In this document: one piece after another, positions 60,866-64,000 of the stretch | How the letters are laid out: every line of letters begins with the position of its first letter | Numbering within the stretch: position 1 is the stretch's first letter | DNA from: Cymbidium sinense | Lineage: Eukaryota; Streptophyta; Magnoliopsida; Asparagales; Orchidaceae | DNA: 64,000 nt | NCBI GenBank assembly: GCA_021442155.1 | Contig: CM038225.1 | Coordinates: 87,742,925-87,806,924, forward strand | Reading direction: 5' to 3' | Notes under the pieces: model-generated | Database searches by the model: none | Told to the model about the DNA's origin: nothing | What the model saw: the letters and a program-made list of their open reading frames with translations, nothing else | Program-made: the position numbers and the translations under genes

Positions 60866-63800
60866 TGATATTTATTTATGGAGATTTTATTTGGAACATT
60901 ACGTAGATCTTAGGAGTTCTTATTTAGGCAATCAAACACATCATTAAAGAGTAAATATATTATCTTAAAAGATAAACATATTAGACTATGATGGATTAAA
61001 TCACTTAATAAGGACTCCTAAGACTGATGGATTTTCGATGTACTAGAAAATTTTCCATTAAACTATATGAAGAAGTAGAGTAGGATTTATTTTAGTGTAG
61101 AGTTCATAGTTCTTTATAAGGGCAAACCCCTATAGTTAATTATATATTTGAGGAAAGGAAATCGTTAAAGATGACTCTTGATTAATTAAATTAACCTTTA
61201 TTTCTATGGATTTTAAAATTTAACTTAAAAGGATAGCTAATTTGGAAATTCAAAAGGGAACACTCCAAGGAGGAAGAGTTCTTTTCAAAAGATAATTGAG
61301 AATGAGTAAGAACTAATTTTTAATTTAGGAAGCTCAGTAAGCATTTCAAACTATCCTACTATTGAGCTTTATATTTTTGAAATTAAAATTATTGAAATTC
61401 TGAGTTATAATTTTATTATAAATCTAAGACTTAGATTTTGACAATACAAGACTACAGAAATGCCTAAGAGTTAAAAACTTATTTCATATCAAATGAGATG
61501 CTTCAAAATCCAAGTTTAAAAGTACTTCTGACATAAGTTAAAGGTTCAACCTAGCTAATTTTATGAATTTGAAAATTATCAGTTATTTCTCTCCTAAGAA
61601 AATAAACTCATACCGACTCTTGTAGGCTTACTTTTAGATTGAAAGGGTTGCTAACACCACCTAAGAGATTTTAAATACATGATTATAGTCTTATATTATG
61701 CAAGATTACTAAGCTGTTGTATTTAGGAAAAAAAAGCTAAGATCCTAAATTTACTCTCTAACTCTAAGATAATGAGTGGTGTGTTATGCACTAATTAATG
61801 TAATAATTTTCACTTTCATGTATTTTTACACATAATTTTATTTAATATTTTAGCTATGCAAATCATGCCAAAAATAAGATGCAGTCAGAAATAAGTCATG
61901 GGCCAAATAAATAAAAGAAGGCACACTTTCCCAATAAGGATGGTCATCCTCATAAGTTAGACTCCCCTTTATGTACAATGAGTAAAGTGCCCAATTCAAG
62001 AAGTATGAGGGAATATGCCAGTATGGTTCACAAATTCTAATTATTTCTAGTTTCTTTTAGTGGTTTATACATAATTCTATAATTAAGTAAGGTTATGAGT
62101 TACATATTCTTATGTTTAAGTTGAATTAATTTAATAGGGTAGAAAATTTAATTTTTTTCTAAGAGCTTAATGTATCTAGGCTTTTCATCACATAACACAA
62201 CAATCATAGAAAAAAGAATTATGAAAAACATGCAATTCTATTATGCAAGCCAAAATAAATCAAGTAAAATAAATTAAATTAAACATGGCAGTGCGATTGC
62301 ATACCACTACACACCCTAGATAAGAAATGTCAACAACCAAGCTCTCCCATATACAACCTGACCTTGAACTAAAAGTTCAATCTATGAGGTCTTTATTAAC
62401 TTCAGGAGCATCGCCTTCTTCAAGGACCTTCTTAGGCTCCACTAGGGACCATCAAACATGTATAGTTAGCTCCTATTAATTTTAAACCTCATAGATCCTA
62501 ACCTAATTCTATTATCAAATTACATAAATTCCAAAAAGAAAATTCTAATTCCTACAAAACAAAGGTTAGAAAAAGCAAACAGTACATAAATAATTTATAT
62601 TTTAAACATACTAGCTTAGCAAAAATGGTTGCCAAGCCCACCCATCATACTAGGCTATGCTTAGAGACTTAATCAAAACACATGCAAGCAAACAATATGA
62701 TTTTATTTATTACAGCAGTCTCATTAGCACAACCCTCCTGCAAAAAATAACATTAGTCTAAAAAAGGATGTCTTAATATCTAGACTAATGAGCAAACAAT
62801 CCTAGCCATCTAGACTAAAATAGCACACCACAAAATAAGAAAATAGCACATGACAATTAATACATCAGCTTAACTTGATCTAGAGTCAGTGGTCTTATAT
62901 TTTAGTGTATGAGAAGATGGCTAGTGTGGCAAGTTTGTACTAAGATTCTTTAAGTTAAAGTTTGATTCAAGTTCAAGGTTTGCTCAATTTACTATTAGGT
63001 GATTTCACTTTAAATGTTTAATTGATTCAAAGTTATATTTTCAATTTTAAGTTTATATTCAGATCAATTTTATATTTTAAAGAGTGCAAAGGAGATTAAA
63101 CCCTACATATGACAAAGTTTTAATCTACTTAAATACTCTATTCGTAGCAAAGTAAGTTTTTCATCACTAGATTGAGAGTTGCCCTAAAAGCTAAGTTTTC
63201 TAAACCTAATGAAATTTGACTTTCTTTTATTTAGTCATTTAATTTTTCATAAATTTGGTTTCATAGGTATGTGTCACTGTAAACTAATGGTTCAAGGTAT
63301 CGAGAGCTTCTTCAAGCTAGTAGTGTTGCGACCTTTGGCACCCAGACTATATGCTTTGTGATCACTTATTATAAAGAATTTTAATTTAGTTTTAATTAAA
63401 TTTTGTTTTAGTTTATAAATTCTAACTTCTTAGAAACTTAACTTAATATTTAAAAAAATTTAGGTTTATTTGTATTTATTTTGATTATTTATAATTTCCC
63501 TTAAGTGTGTTATAAATTGATTAAAATTTAATTATTAATGATTATTTTTAAGTTGATTAAATAAGTTTTATTTTTTTATTTGGGTTTGGTAATCATTTGT
63601 ATTTTATTAAGGTTGGTTATTAATATTTCAATTTGAGTTTGATTATTAGTTTATTTTAATTGAATTCAATTCAAATTGAACTTTAGTTAATATTTCATCC
63701 ATTTTTTATTTAAATTTGGAGATTTATTAGGTTCTTTAATTTTTCTTACTTTATATTGATTTAGATAATTAAAACTTTATTTAAATTAACTTATTTATGT

Positions 63801-64000
63801 GATTAATTGAATTTAATCAATGTTCAAATTATATTGATTTTTTATTTTGATTTAATTTGTTGATATTTAGTGATTAACGCATTGTTACTTATACATTATT
63901 TGAATTTCGTAGTTTTATAATTTGATTAGGTTTGATTGATTGGTTGACTTAATTTGGTTAAGGAATATTTTTGTGTGTCTTACTCTAATTTAATTCAATG
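60866..64000 (-). mobile_element. Family A LTR, copy D, running off the window
   Basis: This is collinear with copy A from its 3' end. AGGAGTTC...ACTCCTAAGACTGATGG (60910-61025) corresponds to 585-700. CTAGGCTTTTCATCACATAAC...GAATTATGAAAAACATGC (62170-62232) corresponds to 1450-1500. The ~95-bp core at about 63265-63355 corresponds to 2890-3515. On the minus strand it ends ATATCA at 60866, immediately followed by Athila-type pol without a primer-binding site, so this is a 3' LTR end or a solo LTR. The adjoining 5 bases, TCCCT (60861-60865), would be the target duplication; the other side lies outside the window. Confidence 0.72.

Overview
This window looks like a gene-poor, transposon-dense stretch of a plant nuclear chromosome. 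The base composition is AT-rich. About 80% of the sequence can be assigned to LTR retrotransposons inserted into one another, and only one host gene is recognisable. That gene is GC-rich against an AT-rich background, which fits a monocot such as a palm. This species guess is an inference and is weak.

Layout. Positions 1-542 are the 5' leader and primer-binding site of a minus-strand Ty3/gypsy element, here called family A. Its LTR, at 543-7449, is unusually long (about 6.9 kb). A second, plus-strand copy of the same LTR starts back-to-back at about 7650. It is split by a 9.2-kb Ty1/copia element (9991-19188, minus strand, Sirevirus-like, both LTRs present, coding region decayed) and resumes at 19189-20934. 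Positions 20935-23300 hold a decayed gypsy gag and other debris. At about 23.3-30.26 kb lies a gag-only gypsy derivative (family T). It is interrupted by a solo LTR of the same copia family (24576-26916) with a perfect target-site duplication. Positions 30260-33480 are AT-rich intergenic DNA with long microsatellites.

The one gene is at 33488-34737 on the minus strand. It encodes a plant-specific serine-rich protein with a MASACVNN start and an ADELFSDGxLVPL motif. The sequence as given carries a one-base frameshift near 33945-33955.

Positions 34740-39112 are mostly unassigned. From 39113 to 55490 lies a large inverted repeat made of two 3' halves of an Athila-like gypsy element (family G), joined tail-coding end to tail-coding end. 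Its right arm is interrupted twice: by a complete 7.0-kb solo LTR of family A (42999-49995, target duplication AACTA) and by a 3.1-kb copia solo LTR (52104-55186, target duplication TAAAT). The right-hand part of this complex, together with adjoining Athila-type RT/RNase H/integrase sequence on the minus strand, has been tandemly duplicated (unit about 3.8 kb, 52684-56487 and 56488-60253). From 60866 to the window end lies another family A LTR on the minus strand, inserted into the Athila-type pol.

The genes do not form a pathway. The interest lies in the nested insertion history, the two head-to-head or tail-to-tail retroelement arrangements, the giant LTRs with internal repeats, and the frameshifted host gene. 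I found no CRISPR array, rRNA, convincing tRNA gene or new enzymatic system.
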